NCBI GenBank assembly: GCA_964371725.1
Contig: CAYJNQ010000001.1
Span: 124,001 to 188,000, forward strand
Origin: JAAYCI01 sp964371725
GTDB lineage: Bacteria; Bacillota; Clostridia; Oscillospirales; Ruminococcaceae
Direction of reading: 5' to 3'
Length of the DNA stretch: 64,000 nucleotides
Made by a program: the position numbers and the translations under genes. Below, in pieces: positions 25,356 through 33,942 of this stretch (its first letter is position 1; each line of letters begins with the position of its first letter). Below the pieces are notes generated by a model that had not been told where the DNA came from, did not search any database, and saw nothing but the letters and a program-made list of their open reading frames with translations.

Positions 25356-26832
25356 TGGTGGTAGCCCCCTTTTGCAAGTTCATGCCTTTCACAACGGCGT
25401 TTTTTCCGTATTTTTTCTTCATCGACAACACGGCCTTTTGCACACGTTTCTCGCGTTCTAAAACATCATTTTGCGCCTCGTTTTCCACTTTTGCCGCTCC
25501 GTAATCGCAAAACAGGCTCAATTGCTGCACCTCATCTTGGGTATCTTCGTTTTCAAGATGATTGGCCGTGAGCGACACACGCCGTACAAGCAAATTTTTG
25601 TTCACGATTCTGGTATACAGTTCTTCTGCGGCCTGCACAAGCAATTTTGTGGAGGCCGTTTTTCTGTTTAAATTTATTGTTCCATGGGCGCTTTTCGGAA
25701 TTTTCCGCCCATAAGCATCCGTGGTAATTTCCCCTCGATACTGTGCTTTGCGCGTGGGCTCTTGCAAGTTTTCAATGTCGTAGCCTACGGTAAGCACGAG
25801 CTGGTCTGTAACAAGGGCACGATCCGCCAAATCCAACGAAAGCAAATCCGTCATCTCGCGCACAATAAGCCTTGCTTTTTCGTAGGGGTAGGGTTCTTGC
25901 AACACCTGCCCCGAACAAATGCTGCTATTCTCCGGCTTATAGGCTTTGATATCGACCATTTCACACGTTTCTATGCCAAAAGCATGGTCAATAAGCAATT
26001 CCGCGTTCACACCAAACAAGCGATATAATAAATCCTCGTTATAATAATTCTCGGGGCTTCCAAGGGCACAACGCGCAATATCCCCCATGGTATGCAGGCC
26101 ATACTCCCTCAATTTTTTTTCATATCCTTTGCCGATACGCCAAAAATCGGTAAGCGGAAGATGCGTCCAAAGTTGTTTTCGATAACTCATTTCATCTAGT
26201 TGCGCAACACGCACCCCGTTTTCGTCCGGCGGAATGTGCTTTGCCACAATATCCATAGCAATTTTGCACAAATACAAATTTGTGCCGATACCGGCCGTTG
26301 CCGTTACACCGGTTTCTTTCAGCACCTGCGCTATCATGTGCATGCAAAACTCACGCGCCGTGGTTTTGTACAGTTTCAGGTATTCTGTTGCATCTATAAA
26401 CACCTCATCTATCGAATAAATATGGATGTCCTCGGGTGCCACGTATTGCAAATAAATTTGATAAATACGTGTGCTTTCTCGTATATAGTGTGCCATTTGG
26501 GGCGGCGCCACAATGTAGGAAAGTTCCAGCATCGGGCAGGCCGCAAGTTCCACTGAAGAATGGGACACACCCTCGAACGGCTTTTCCAAAATACAACGAC
26601 GACGCTGCGCATTCACCTGTTTCACCTTTTGCACCACCTCAAACAAGCGCGCGCGCCCAGAAATGCCATAGGCTTTTAGCGAGGGCGAAACGGCAAGACA
26701 TATGGTTTTTTCGGTGCGAGAGGCATCCGCCACCACAAGGTTTGTTGTCATCGGGTCAAGCCCGCGTTCCATGCATTCCACCGAGGCATAAAAACTTTTT
26801 AAATCTATGGCGATGTAGGTTCTGTTTTGCAC
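25318..26832 (-). CDS. Y-family (UmuC/UvrX-like) translesion DNA polymerase
   Basis: A 504-residue polymerase. The N-terminal metal motif is IAIDLKSFYASVE and the catalytic acidic pair lies in YSIDEVFIDATEYL. A thumb segment with helix-hairpin-helix features (TDFWRIGKGYEKKLREYGLHT) and a little-finger domain follow. It inserts nucleotides opposite damaged bases. The start is a GTG behind AAAGGAG; an upstream extension rich in Lys, Gln and Arg was rejected. The pairing with a YolD-like gene is standard for the Gram-positive UvrX/YqjW branch. No clear LexA box was found in the leader. Confidence 0.92.
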   Translation of the reverse strand: MQNRTYIAIDLKSFYASVECMERGLDPMTTNLVVADASRTEKTICLAVSPSLKAYGISGRARLFEVVQKVKQVNAQRRRCILEKPFEGVSHSSVELAACPMLELSYIVAPPQMAHYIRESTRIYQIYLQYVAPEDIHIYSIDEVFIDATEYLKLYKTTAREFCMHMIAQVLKETGVTATAGIGTNLYLCKIAMDIVAKHIPPDENGVRVAQLDEMSYRKQLWTHLPLTDFWRIGKGYEKKLREYGLHTMGDIARCALGSPENYYNEDLLYRLFGVNAELLIDHAFGIETCEMVDIKAYKPENSSICSGQVLQEPYPYEKARLIVREMTDLLSLDLADRALVTDQLVLTVGYDIENLQEPTRKAQYRGEITTDAYGRKIPKSAHGTINLNRKTASTKLLVQAAEELYTRIVNKNLLVRRVSLTANHLENEDTQDEVQQLSLFCDYGAAKVENEAQNDVLEREKRVQKAVLSMKKKYGKNAVVKGMNLQKGATTIERNKQIGGHKE

Positions 26833-27127
26833 GCGGTGACGGCTCCTTTCTATTTTTTGTGTTTGCTTTTTTATAGGCCAATAGCAAAAAAGAGGCACCG
26901 GTTGCCCCTCTTTTTCTGTTCTGTTTCTATTCTATTTTTTCATGCATCCTCACCCATTCACAGGCTCTGCCGAGTTGTATTTTGCACAGGTGGTGCCCGC
27001 GGGCTGCTTCGTGTGCCTGCACGCCCACGGGCACCACCCCAAAAAGCAGGAAAAGCTTAAAAAGAGTGCCGCTGTTCTCTTTTTTTGTTTTTCCTCTTTC
27101 GTTTCTATAAGCCAATCTACTAAAACC
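26833..27127 (-). ncRNA. long structured leader upstream of the polymerase gene
   Basis: Nearly 300 bases separate the predicted promoter at 27128-27156 from the polymerase start. The leader holds a 16-bp inverted repeat with one mismatch (26989-27004 and 27023-27038, 18-base loop), and a terminator-like hairpin at 26890-26915 followed by six U just before the gene. The arrangement would suit attenuation, or a separate small RNA ending at 26887. The repeat loop contains GAAGCAGC as in SRP RNA, but the GGAA tetraloop and other SRP signatures are missing. Confidence 0.4.
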
Positions 27128-27156
27128 ATTATACCACAAATACATCCCGGCTGAAA
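27128..27156 (-). promoter_or_regulatory. predicted promoter of the polymerase leader
   Basis: TTTCAG, 17 bases, TATAAT with an extended TGG directly before the -10 box. Confidence 0.55.
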
Positions 27157-27193
27157 GATTTTTTCAAGAACTCGGCACCGTGTGTATGCTTAT

Positions 27194-27222
27194 TTGACAC
27201 AGTACCTGCGCAACGATACAAT
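27194..27222 (+). promoter_or_regulatory. predicted promoter of the lipoprotein gene
   Basis: Consensus TTGACA (27194), 17-base spacer, TACAAT (27217-27222), about 70 bases before the start codon. Confidence 0.75.
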
Positions 27223-27290
27223 AAAGACACACAGCACCCTGTTTTATTGTTCTTTTCCATACAGACATTTTTTGAAAAGAGGTGTTTTTC

Positions 27291-27935
27291 ATGAGAAAAC
27301 CCGCCCTTTGGCTCTGTTTATGCCTATTTTTAGCCCTTTTCGGATGCGCTTCTTCCCCCGCTTCCATGCCACCGTCCGAATCGCATCCCATCGCCGAAAA
27401 ACCCGTGCTCTACCTCTACCCTGAAACGCAAACAGAGGTTCGCGTCACTTTGGAATTGGATGGAGAACTTTTGTTCAGTTATCCATCCTATGAAAGCGGC
27501 TGGGAAGTGCTCGCACAGCCAAACGGCACACTTCTTCACGAAGGGCGAGCATACAGCTACCTGTTTTGGGAAGGGCAACTGCACGAAGACTATGACATGA
27601 GCCGTGGTTTTGTGGTGCCCGGGGAAGACACCGAAGCCTTCCTAACTGAAAAATTGCAATACCTCGGCCTTACCCCACGGGAATACAACGAATTTCTTGT
27701 GTACTGGTTGCCGCAAATGGTACAAAACCCCTACAACCTTATCACTTTCCAAAACGAGGCCTACACACAGCAGGCCACTTTGCACATTGAACCCCAGCCG
27801 GACAGCATTCAGCGCGTTTTCATGGTCTACAAGGCCTTGCAAACACCCATAGACATAGAACCCCAACACTTGGAAACATTTTCACGCCGGGGTTTTACCG
27901 CTATTGAATGGGGCGGCGCTGAGCTGCACGGCTAA
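27291..27935 (+). CDS. conserved lipoprotein of unknown function (YLYP motif family)
   Basis: A 214-residue lipoprotein with lipobox LFGCAS. The mature part begins AEKPVLYLYPE and contains YLFWEG, SRGFVVPGEDT and EFLVYWLPQMVQNPYNL, blocks that recur in uncharacterised Firmicute secreted proteins. No catalytic set is recognised; the fold is predicted beta-rich. The ATG follows AAGAGGTG; a GTG three codons earlier is less likely. It stands alone with its own promoter, convergent with the hxlR gene. Confidence 0.8.
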   Translation: MRKPALWLCLCLFLALFGCASSPASMPPSESHPIAEKPVLYLYPETQTEVRVTLELDGELLFSYPSYESGWEVLAQPNGTLLHEGRAYSYLFWEGQLHEDYDMSRGFVVPGEDTEAFLTEKLQYLGLTPREYNEFLVYWLPQMVQNPYNLITFQNEAYTQQATLHIEPQPDSIQRVFMVYKALQTPIDIEPQHLETFSRRGFTAIEWGGAELHG

Positions 27936-28010
27936 ACTTGAATGAACTATGCCGTATTGAAGTGCTGTAAACCGATGGGGCAGCGCGCATGGCATTTCCC
28001 CTTCTTTTCT

Positions 28011-28358
28011 TTATTCGCACTGGGGGTTTGAAAGTTCGAATCGGTCGCCTATGTTTTCCTTTCCCCAGCGGCACATCATCTCCAAAATCGGGAAAAGGGT
28101 TTTTCCCTTATTTGTGATGGAATATTCCACCCTTGGGGGCACTTCGGCAAAACACTCTCTTTTTACCAGTCCATCTGCTTCCAGTTCGCGCAGTTGACTG
28201 GTTAGTGTTTTTTGCGAAATTTGGCTCACTTCCCGCATAAGCTCTTTAAACCGCTTTGGCCCCTCCTCTATCAAAATATAGAGAATCAACGGTTTGCATT
28301 TGCCGCCTATCATTTTAAGTGTCACCTCTATTTCGGTTCCCACCACTACTTTTTCCAT
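28011..28358 (-). CDS. HxlR-family winged-helix regulator
   Basis: A 115-residue HxlR/DUF24 protein. The typical signatures GGKCKPLILYIL, RFKELMRE, SQKTLTSQLRELEADGLV and PPRVEYSITNKG are present. HxlR regulators respond to electrophiles, quinones, aldehydes or redox change. The gene is divergent from a three-gene redox operon, and a palindrome overlies the start of that operon, so it very likely controls it. No cysteine lies at the N-terminal position used by redox-sensing HypR/YodB; a cysteine occurs in GGKCK and others further on. Confidence 0.9.
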   Translation of the reverse strand: MEKVVVGTEIEVTLKMIGGKCKPLILYILIEEGPKRFKELMREVSQISQKTLTSQLRELEADGLVKRECFAEVPPRVEYSITNKGKTLFPILEMMCRWGKENIGDRFELSNPQCE

Positions 28359-28398
28359 TTCTTACCTCCACTTCAGCTTGTGAAAACAAAGTACCTCA

Positions 28399-28427
28399 TT
28401 GACAAATTTGTTGTATTCTCCTACAAT
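28399..28427 (+). promoter_or_regulatory. predicted promoter of the SDR-AKR-flavoprotein operon
   Basis: TTGACA (28399), 17-base spacer, TACAAT (28422-28427). Confidence 0.75.
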
Positions 28428-28431
28428 AGTT

Positions 28432-28458
28432 CCATAATAGTATTATGTACTGTTATGG
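28432..28458. promoter_or_regulatory. palindromic operator for the HxlR regulator
   Basis: CCATAATAGTA and TACTGTTATGG form an inverted repeat matching at 10 of 11 positions around a five-base centre, right after the -10 box. Binding here would block the operon. Symmetry and position suit HxlR-type control. Confidence 0.6.
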
Positions 28459-28493
28459 AAAAAAAGTCAATATTGATTAAGGAGAGCGTACAT

Positions 28494-29216
28494 ATGAAAA
28501 AACTGGTCGTCATCACCGGGGCAAGTTCCGGGTTTGGTAAGGCAATGGCCTTGGCATTTCACAAAGCAGGATATCCGCTTTTGCTTTTGGCCAGAAGGGT
28601 GGAGCTTTTGGAGGATTTGCAGCTGGACAATACGCTGTGCGAAAAAGTGGATGTCACCAACAAAAGCGCTTTTGAAAAAGCCGTGCGAAAAGCAGAGGCC
28701 GTTTATGGAAAAACGGACTTGCTTGTGAACAATGCCGGGGTGATGCTTTTGGGCAACCTGGAAAACCAGGATGCGGCAGAGTGGCAAAAAATGCTTGATG
28801 TCAACGTGATGGGTGTTATGAACGGGATGCAAATTGTGATGAATGACATGAAAGAACGGCAGGGTGGCACCATTGTCAACATCTCCTCTATTGCCGGTGT
28901 AAAACCGTTTGGAAACCATGCGGCCTATTGCGCCACCAAATACGGCGTTGTGGGGCTTTCCGAGGTGGCACGGGGCGAGCTTGCCCCGCACAATGTACGG
29001 GTGATGCGTGTTTGCCCCGGTGCCGTGGCAACAGAGCTTTTAAGCCACACAACGAGCGATGCTATTAAAGATGGCTACAACGAGTGGCGTGACACACTGG
29101 GTGCCAACAGCATCACCGCCGAAGACGTTGCCAAAACCATTCAATTTGCCTATGAGTTGCCACAAGGGGTTAATTTGAGAGAAATTCAGATGGCCGACAC
29201 AAGGCAAGACGGCTAA
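28494..29216 (+). CDS. short-chain dehydrogenase/reductase
   Basis: A 240-residue classical SDR. The nucleotide motif TGASSGFGKA is followed by NNAGVM, catalytic serine in NISSIAG, and the YxxxK motif in AYCATKYG. It reduces or oxidises a carbonyl or hydroxyl with NAD(P)H. It is the first gene of an operon under HxlR-type control, with TAAGGAGAG before the ATG. Substrate cannot be read from sequence. The setting suggests clearance of reactive carbonyl or quinone compounds. Confidence 0.93.
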   Translation: MKKLVVITGASSGFGKAMALAFHKAGYPLLLLARRVELLEDLQLDNTLCEKVDVTNKSAFEKAVRKAEAVYGKTDLLVNNAGVMLLGNLENQDAAEWQKMLDVNVMGVMNGMQIVMNDMKERQGGTIVNISSIAGVKPFGNHAAYCATKYGVVGLSEVARGELAPHNVRVMRVCPGAVATELLSHTTSDAIKDGYNEWRDTLGANSITAEDVAKTIQFAYELPQGVNLREIQMADTRQDG

Positions 29217-29228
29217 GCAGGGGGGCCT

Positions 29229-30386
29229 ATGCAGTATCGAAAACTTGGAAAGTGCGACGACGAAGTAAGTGTTATAGGGCTTGGCGGCGAATGGCTGAAT
29301 GGAAAACCCGAAGAACTTGTGCGCGAAATTCTATGCACCGCGTTGGACAACGGCGTGAATTATCTCGACCTTTTTATGCCGCAGCCGGACGTGAGAACGG
29401 CCATCGGGAATGCCCTGGCCGGCCACAGAAAAAAGATGTTCATCCAAGGGCACCTTTGCACCGTTATGAAAGATGGCCAATATGAAAGAACGCGCGACCT
29501 CGAAAAAACAAAGGCCTCTTTTGAAGACTTGCTCTACCGCTTGAAAACCGATTGCATAGATGTGGGCATGATTCATTATGTGGATAGCTTTGAAGATTAT
29601 GACACGGTTTTCGGCGGTGCTATCATAAGCTATGCCAAATCTCTAAAGGAAAAGGGCGTGATACGCCACCTCGGCGTGAGTTCCCACAACCCACTTGTGG
29701 CACTTAAAATGGTGGAAAGTGGCCTTATCGATGTTTTGATGTTCAGCATCAATCCCGCCTATGACCTAGAGGATGAGCACACGGAAATTCGGGAGTTGAT
29801 GGAATACAAGGCTTTTGAGAAATCCGAAAGGGGCATCAATGCGGCAAGGCAGAAATTATATACTGCTTGTGAAACACGCGGGGTGGGCATTACCGTGATG
29901 AAAGCCCTCGGTGCAGGCACACTTTTAAAAGCCGAGAGCTCTCCGTTTAAAAAGGCCATGAGTGTTGCGCAGTGCTGCCACTATTGTTTGACCCGCCCCG
30001 GCGTCACATCCGTTTTGCTGGGGTGTTCAAGCGTTGGCGAATTAGAAGAAGCACTTTCCTACTTAGGAAGCACAGATGAAGAGAAGGACTATGCGTGGAT
30101 TTTCCGTGAAGCCGGAAAAATTGAGGCGAGCGGAAGGTGTATGTATTGCAACCACTGCTTGCCCTGCCCCGTAGGCATTGACATTGCACAGGTAACAAAA
30201 TTTTTGGACATTGCAAGAGAAAGCACGGAAATTCCACCCACCATCCACTCGCACTATCATGCCCAAAGTGCAAAAGCGAGCGACTGCATTTTGTGTGGCA
30301 ACTGTGAAAAAAACTGCCCATTCTCTGTAAAGATCCGAGAGAATATGAAACAGGCAAGTGACTTTTTCGAAAAAGGAGAAAGCTAA
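29229..30386 (+). CDS. aldo/keto reductase with C-terminal 4Fe-4S ferredoxin domain
   Basis: A 385-residue fusion. The AKR barrel keeps NGVNYLDLFM, KKMFIQGHL and MIHYVDSF regions, but the usual tetrad is altered: the D-x-x-x-Y positions read DLFMP, so no canonical tyrosine is seen. The tail has two cysteine clusters, CMYCNHCLPCPVG and CILCGNCEKNCPF, for two iron-sulfur clusters. Such AKR-ferredoxin proteins are common in anaerobes and may take electrons from ferredoxin. The gap to the SDR gene is 12 bases. Confidence 0.9.
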   Translation: MQYRKLGKCDDEVSVIGLGGEWLNGKPEELVREILCTALDNGVNYLDLFMPQPDVRTAIGNALAGHRKKMFIQGHLCTVMKDGQYERTRDLEKTKASFEDLLYRLKTDCIDVGMIHYVDSFEDYDTVFGGAIISYAKSLKEKGVIRHLGVSSHNPLVALKMVESGLIDVLMFSINPAYDLEDEHTEIRELMEYKAFEKSERGINAARQKLYTACETRGVGITVMKALGAGTLLKAESSPFKKAMSVAQCCHYCLTRPGVTSVLLGCSSVGELEEALSYLGSTDEEKDYAWIFREAGKIEASGRCMYCNHCLPCPVGIDIAQVTKFLDIARESTEIPPTIHSHYHAQSAKASDCILCGNCEKNCPFSVKIRENMKQASDFFEKGES

Positions 30387-30387
30387 A

Positions 30388-30930
30388 ATGAATATTTTGA
30401 TTGTGAATGGAAGCCCACGAAAAAAAGGCAACACAAGCATAGCATTGAAAGAAATTGAAGCCTGCACACAAAAGCGATGTCCTGAGGCAGAAATTGATTT
30501 TGTGGATATTTCTGAGCATCACATCGACGCTTGCACTGCTTGTGAGGCTTGTAAAAGCAATGGTGGCGTATGCGTGATGCCCGATGACAGCGCAGGGCTG
30601 ATGGATAAGGTTTTAAGAGCCGATGTGATTATTTTCGGCTCGCCTGTTTACTGGTGGGGTGTTTCGGCACAAACCAAACTCTTTCTAGATAAGTTTTACG
30701 CAAGAGACGGGTTGTTTCAAAAAAACCCACCCAAAAAGCTTGGCATTGTTATCACCGGTGCCGCTGACTTAGACGACATTCAGTATCGCTTGATACAAGA
30801 CCAATTTAAGGCTATTTGCAACTACATCGGCTGGGATATGATTTTTTCGAAGTCCTTTTCCTTTTCGAAAGCGGGCGAAATCGCCGAAAACGAAGAAGCG
30901 ATGAAGGCGTTGCGTACCTTGATTTTCTAA
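30388..30930 (+). CDS. NADPH-dependent FMN reductase / flavodoxin-fold protein
   Basis: A 180-residue flavodoxin-fold protein. The FMN phosphate loop NGSPRKKGNTS, the cysteine pair region CTACEACKSNGGVC and the GSPVYWWGVSAQTKLFLDK motif place it with iron-sulfur flavoprotein-type reductases; the cysteines could hold a cluster or act as thiols. It starts two bases after the AKR-ferredoxin stop, so it probably passes electrons within the same detoxifying pathway. A bidirectional terminator follows. Confidence 0.92.
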   Translation: MNILIVNGSPRKKGNTSIALKEIEACTQKRCPEAEIDFVDISEHHIDACTACEACKSNGGVCVMPDDSAGLMDKVLRADVIIFGSPVYWWGVSAQTKLFLDKFYARDGLFQKNPPKKLGIVITGAADLDDIQYRLIQDQFKAICNYIGWDMIFSKSFSFSKAGEIAENEEAMKALRTLIF

Positions 30931-30994
30931 GCATTTGTCCGGTTTGAAATGATAGGGAACCGGTTTAAAGCCGCCAATTGAATGAATATTATAG

Positions 30995-31036
30995 AAAAAG
31001 CAAAAGACCTCCCACCGGTGAGGTCTTTTGCTTTTT
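30995..31036. terminator. bidirectional intrinsic terminator
   Basis: A stem of about 16 bp (AAAAGCAAAAGACCTC with its complement) has U-runs on both strands and sits between convergent genes. Confidence 0.9.
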
Positions 31037-31062
31037 GGTTAAGCTCATAATCATGAGGATTT

Positions 31063-32337
31063 TTATAAGAAAAAGTTAAATGCATACCCGGAAATAACCG
31101 CCACAGTAAAAATGCAAATGAGAAATGTGATGATGAATTGTTTTTTGAATAAGGTGCTGAGCAAAGACACCTCCGGAATGCTGGCCCCTGCACCACCGAT
31201 GATCAGTGCCACCATTGTGCCAAGACCAACGCCTTGGCCTATAAGCAAGTTGGCAAGTGGCAAAACGGCCTCGGTGCGAATGTACATGGGTACTCCCAAA
31301 ACAGCGGCTATCGGCACAGCAAACGGGTTTTGCTCGCCGGCAACTTGCACCAGAAACTCTGCCGGCACAAAGCCATAGATGAACGAGCCAATCCCCGCGC
31401 CTATTAAAAGATAGAGAAGTATTTTTCGGAACTGAGAAAGGGCATCTTTGAAAGAGTAACTCCACACTTTCGCATTTTTTTGCCAGAAATTCCCGGTTTG
31501 ATTTTTATACGACATGTCGGGCGCGCCACAGCATCCACCTGCCTCGCTTTCAGAAGAACATCCGCACGAAGCGTCAGCCGCCGTGGTCGATTCAAGAACT
31601 TCGCAGCAAGCGCTCTCTTCACAAATAGAAGAAGAGCAGTCGCACGAGACTTCGGCTGCCGGCGCCGAACAAGCACAGGCCGTGCCCACGGTGGGGGCCG
31701 CACAGCAAGAAACAGAAACACCCACTTCTGCAGATGGCGAAGCGTTTTTGCAGCAAGAGACATTTTGCGCCGTAGAAACGGCTTGTAGCTTGGTTGTGGG
31801 CTCTCCACAGCCACAACCGGCATTTTCCTCATATCCTGCCACCATATTGTCTTTGAAATAACGTTCAAACCCCAAACGGTCTAGGATGTAGCCCACCACA
31901 ATGGCAAACACCAGGGCAATACCGGAATACATCAGGGTTGGCACAAAACCGAAAAAACTGAAAAAGACAATCACAATCATCGGGTTTAAAATCGGTGAAG
32001 TGAGCAAAAAAGATACCATTCCGGCAAAGGGGGCACCACTCTTTCGTAGCCCCACCAAAAGTGGGATGGTGGAGCAGGAACAAAAAGGTGTCACAGAGCC
32101 CAGCACCGCACCCAGAACGCTATTTAAAAAACGATATTTTGTTGTCAGGGCTTTTTGAATTTTCTCTCTTGCGATGTAGCTTTGCAGTAAGCCCACAAAA
32201 AAACTGATGAGAATGAACAAAACCATGAGTTCGCCAAACAGAAATACAAAAGTACCCAGCACATTTCCCACCATAGGCTCGCCAATGCCCATTTGTGCCA
32301 GCAGAAAAGTGAAAAAATCAATCAGTTGTTGTTGCAT
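31063..32337 (-). CDS. ArsP/DUF318-type permease with cysteine-rich loop
   Basis: A 424-residue permease with about eight helices. The family motif GSVTPFCSCSTIPLL lies at residues 80-94, mirrored in the second half by GVPMYIRTEAVLPL and GAGASIPE. ArsP members export trivalent organoarsenicals, and an ArsR gene lies directly upstream. Between helices 4 and 5 (residues 174-270) is an extra hydrophilic loop with 17 cysteines in CC, CxC and GCGCG groups. It is long for the family and looks like a metal- or metalloid-binding region. The true ATG follows GGAGGA; an in-frame TTG overlaps that site. Confidence 0.88.
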   Translation of the reverse strand: MQQQLIDFFTFLLAQMGIGEPMVGNVLGTFVFLFGELMVLFILISFFVGLLQSYIAREKIQKALTTKYRFLNSVLGAVLGSVTPFCSCSTIPLLVGLRKSGAPFAGMVSFLLTSPILNPMIVIVFFSFFGFVPTLMYSGIALVFAIVVGYILDRLGFERYFKDNMVAGYEENAGCGCGEPTTKLQAVSTAQNVSCCKNASPSAEVGVSVSCCAAPTVGTACACSAPAAEVSCDCSSSICEESACCEVLESTTAADASCGCSSESEAGGCCGAPDMSYKNQTGNFWQKNAKVWSYSFKDALSQFRKILLYLLIGAGIGSFIYGFVPAEFLVQVAGEQNPFAVPIAAVLGVPMYIRTEAVLPLANLLIGQGVGLGTMVALIIGGAGASIPEVSLLSTLFKKQFIITFLICIFTVAVISGYAFNFFL

Positions 32338-32483
32338 AACAGTCAATCCTCCGTTTACTTTATATGGCAGAATGAAAAGCTAGGAAAGAACTATCTGCTT
32401 CTACACCGAAATTTCAGCCTACAACTGCACATATCAACACCTCCAATAAAACTATAAAACCAATTTACACGAATTGATTTGGA

Positions 32484-32517
32484 TATATAAAGCACACGCT
32501 TTCGTGTGCTTTATATA
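32484..32517. terminator. 15-bp palindrome between arsR and arsP
   Basis: A perfect 15-bp stem with a CTTT loop covers the arsR stop codon. There is no long U-run, so it may be a weak terminator or attenuator that lowers arsP expression, or an ArsR binding site. Confidence 0.5.
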
Positions 32518-32783
32518 AATTCACTTACTATATCTCTGGCTTTTTCAAATTGCTCCGTGTTGAGGGTGTAGTAAGTCCATTTCCCTTCTTTTCTTGGAAA
32601 AACAAGGTTTGCATTTGTCAACACCCTTAAATGGTGGGCCAGGGTAGAAAGAGGCATCCCGATTTTTTCACTGAGATGGCAATTGCATTCTTCGCCGTTC
32701 TTCAGAATTTTCAAAATCTCGATTCGATGTGGGTCTGCCAATCCTTTAAATATCAAATATCCGTTTTTTTCTTCTTTTCCCAT
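32511..32783 (-). CDS. ArsR-family metalloid-responsive repressor
   Basis: A 90-residue winged-helix repressor. GLADPHRIEILKIL and the recognition segment MPLSTLAHHLRVLTNANLV are standard. The metal-sensing pair C33-x-C35 in EECNCHL sits at the helix-3 position used by ArsR and CadC. It probably represses itself and the permease gene until arsenic(III), antimony(III) or an organoarsenical binds. The sequence does not say which metal is the inducer. Confidence 0.92.
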   Translation of the reverse strand: MGKEEKNGYLIFKGLADPHRIEILKILKNGEECNCHLSEKIGMPLSTLAHHLRVLTNANLVFPRKEGKWTYYTLNTEQFEKARDIVSEFI

Positions 32784-33306
32784 TGCAGGCCACCCAAACC
32801 TTTCTTACAAAACCTTACTTCATGCCGCACCACAAAAATCGTCTTCCAACAGGATAACTACACCAATCTCTTATACATTTTTTGAAAAATTCTTATGGAT
32901 TTCAGCCGATTCAATCTCGCTCTGTTTGGTGGTTTTGCACAGCACATCGTCTTGTTCCACAAAACCAATTTTATAGTTATATTGTATCTGAAAACACAGG
33001 ACTTGTCAACAGAAAATCCACACAAAAGTCGATTGGGTTGAAAAGTGGTTGGGGATTGACGAACAGAACTTTTGTTTATCGAGACGAAAGGATGAACACC
33101 ACTTTATACATCGTTATTGATGACAACGCAGAGAAACGGAATTTATTTGGTAAAACGTGTTAAATTTCAGCTTAATCGGCCCTATCTTTATCCGTGGTAC
33201 TTATGCAAAAAGACACCAAATCCCCGAAGATGAGGAATTCGATGTCTTTGGCGTTCTACCAAGTGTTGCTCTTGTTTCAAGCAGAGCCCAAACAGGCTGG
33301 CTCTGC
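32784..33306. other. 523-base intergenic region without a recognised gene
   Basis: AT-rich. It contains only short frames without ribosome sites and an imperfect hairpin (AGCAGAGCC/GGCTCTGCT) at 33282-33308 just after the rubrerythrin stop. The arsR promoter should lie near 32800-32900 on the minus strand but no convincing box pair was seen. Confidence 0.5.
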
Positions 33307-33852
33307 TTAGAAATTAACAACTAAGATTTCGAAGTAGGCTCTTTCGTGCTTGCACACCGGACACAGCTCCGGTGCCTCTTTGCCCACATGCACATGGCCG
33401 CAGTTCGTGCAAATCCATGATTCTTCGCTTTCTCGGCTGAAAACGACCCCATCCTCGATGTTCTTTTTGAGCGCTAAATAACGTTCTTCGTGGCGTTTTT
33501 CAATAGCGGCAACCCCTTCCATTTGGCAGGCGATTTCCACAAAACCTTCTTCTCGAGCCGTTTTGGCCATCTCGGCGTACATATCTGTCCACTCATAGTG
33601 TTCGCCGGCTGCGGCATCGATTAGGTTCGTCACAGTGTCGGGCACAGCACCGTCGTGCAGTGCTTTAAACCATAGCTCGGCATGCTCTTTTTCGTTTCCA
33701 GCTGTTTCCAGGAAGATGTTGGAGATTTGAACATACCCTTCTTTTTTTGCCTTAGAGGCATAGAAAGTGTACTTGTTTCGCGCTTGGCTCTCGCCCGCAA
33801 AAGCGGCTTGCAAATTGGCCTCTGTTTTTGAACCTTTCAAATCCATTTTCAT
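33307..33852 (-). CDS. rbr: rubrerythrin
   Basis: A 181-residue non-heme iron peroxidase. The diiron helices carry FAGESQARNKY, NEKEHAELWF, VEIACQMEGVAAIEKRHEERY, and a C-terminal rubredoxin domain has CTNCGHV and CPVCKHE. It reduces hydrogen peroxide with electrons from rubredoxin or NADH systems, an anaerobe's oxygen defence. The start may be the second ATG two codons on, given the short spacing of GGAGAG. Length is slightly below the usual 190 residues. Confidence 0.95.
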   Translation of the reverse strand: MKMDLKGSKTEANLQAAFAGESQARNKYTFYASKAKKEGYVQISNIFLETAGNEKEHAELWFKALHDGAVPDTVTNLIDAAAGEHYEWTDMYAEMAKTAREEGFVEIACQMEGVAAIEKRHEERYLALKKNIEDGVVFSRESEESWICTNCGHVHVGKEAPELCPVCKHERAYFEILVVNF

Positions 33853-33874
33853 ACTCTCCTTTTTTTAAATTGAC

Positions 33875-33914
33875 AAAACAGAATCAGAAAGAAAATTCTT
33901 TCTGATTCTGTTTT
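33875..33914 (-). terminator. intrinsic terminator after PEP carboxykinase gene
   Basis: A perfect 19-bp stem with an AA loop and terminal U stretch. It lies between the PEPCK stop and the rubrerythrin start, so rubrerythrin is mostly read-through or has an unseen promoter. Confidence 0.85.
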
Positions 33915-33942
33915 GATTTCACATACCGTATGTTACAAAATA

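Noticed and set aside
26989..27038. SRP (4.5S-like) RNA
   Set aside because: GAAGCAGC occurs in the loop, but the GGAA tetraloop and the UCAGGUCC strand are absent and the arms are a simple inverted repeat.
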